A DNA stretch of 5,983 bases from Melioribacteraceae bacterium (GTDB taxonomy: Bacteria > Bacteroidota > Ignavibacteria > Ignavibacteriales > Melioribacteraceae): positions 1 to 5,983 of the forward strand of contig JALSNL010000458.1 in NCBI GenBank assembly GCA_026987055.1, read 5' to 3'. The notes beneath the pieces are model-generated. The model ran no database searches. It had not been told where the DNA came from and was given only the letters and a program-made list of their open reading frames with translations. Both the position numbers and the translations under genes were made by a program. Numbering within the stretch: position 1 is the first letter of the stretch; each line of letters begins with the position of its first letter. Below are positions 5,838 to 5,983 of the stretch, in pieces.

Positions 5838-5983
5838 TTATTTTTTCCTAACAATAAACCAATCATAAATTCCGGTAAGTGTAACAATAAAAAAGAATAG
5901 TGAGCCAAATGGTACTAACAAAATATAAAGTGGTCCTATTAAACCTTTAAAAAATCTTCCGTTATGAATTTCGAACATATAGT
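5838..5983 (-). CDS. C-terminal end of a PepSY-associated membrane protein (partial)
   Basis: The minus strand is open from the window edge to a TAA at 5840-5838, giving the last 47 residues of a protein whose start lies outside. The visible part has EIHNGRFF (4-11), a hydrophobic membrane span (about 14-38) ending in TLTGIYDW (34-41), and a short basic tail, RKK. This pattern (LHTGR-type motif, then a helix ending in LTGxYxW) is characteristic of the C-terminal region of PepSY-associated TM proteins. These are inner-membrane proteins often linked to siderophore or iron uptake or to flavin-dependent reduction. The role of this one cannot be told from the fragment. A methionine at residue 2 leaves open a separate 46-residue protein, but the motif normally sits at the end of a longer chain. 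It converges with pepD. Confidence 0.65.
   Translation of the reverse strand, partial: YMFEIHNGRFFKGLIGPLYILLVPFGSLFFFIVTLTGIYDWFIVRKK

Overview
The window is AT-rich (about one-third G+C by eye). It carries five complete protein genes and the 3' end of a sixth. The gene set suggests the Bacteroidota-Chlorobiota-Ignavibacteriota group, perhaps an Ignavibacteria-like organism. It includes a DUF2851 protein, a bifunctional-nuclease/UVR fusion, a ClpS with the NDD-x-x-TF pattern, and a PepSY-type membrane protein. The assignment rests on protein families and composition, not on a marker gene. I see no rRNA, tRNA, CRISPR array, transposase or plasmid/phage hallmark.

Layout: 1-254 is an AT-rich leader with inverted repeats. 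A DUF2851 protein (+) fills 255-1736. It converges on a BFN/DUF151-UVR nuclease-like protein (-, 1920-2522), which begins with TTG. The 183-base gap between them holds a hairpin that could terminate both transcripts, plus a stretch that looks like a decayed repeat. The BFN-UVR gene is divergent from clpS (+, 2651-2938). Their 128-base shared promoter region contains two perfect palindromes side by side. A 165-base gap leads to a divergent YchF/OLA1-like P-loop NTPase (+, 3104-4186), then after 55 bases to pepD, an M20 aminoacyl-histidine dipeptidase (+, 4242-5696). A strong hairpin (5705-5742) ends that pair. The last 146 bases are the C-terminus of a minus-strand PepSY-associated membrane protein that runs off the window.

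How the genes fit together: several touch protein turnover. ClpS delivers N-degron substrates to the Clp protease. PepD finishes peptide breakdown in the cytosol. YchF-family ATPases associate with ribosomes and the proteasome or stress responses in other organisms. The UVR motif of the BFN protein is also found in ClpC and McsA. This is a loose housekeeping theme and does not demonstrate a pathway.

I did not find a clear new multi-gene system. The most interesting points are the altered nucleotide-binding motifs of the YchF-like protein, nuclease-like and cysteine motifs in the DUF2851 protein, the palindromes around clpS, and a possible small membrane ORF upstream of the YchF-like gene.
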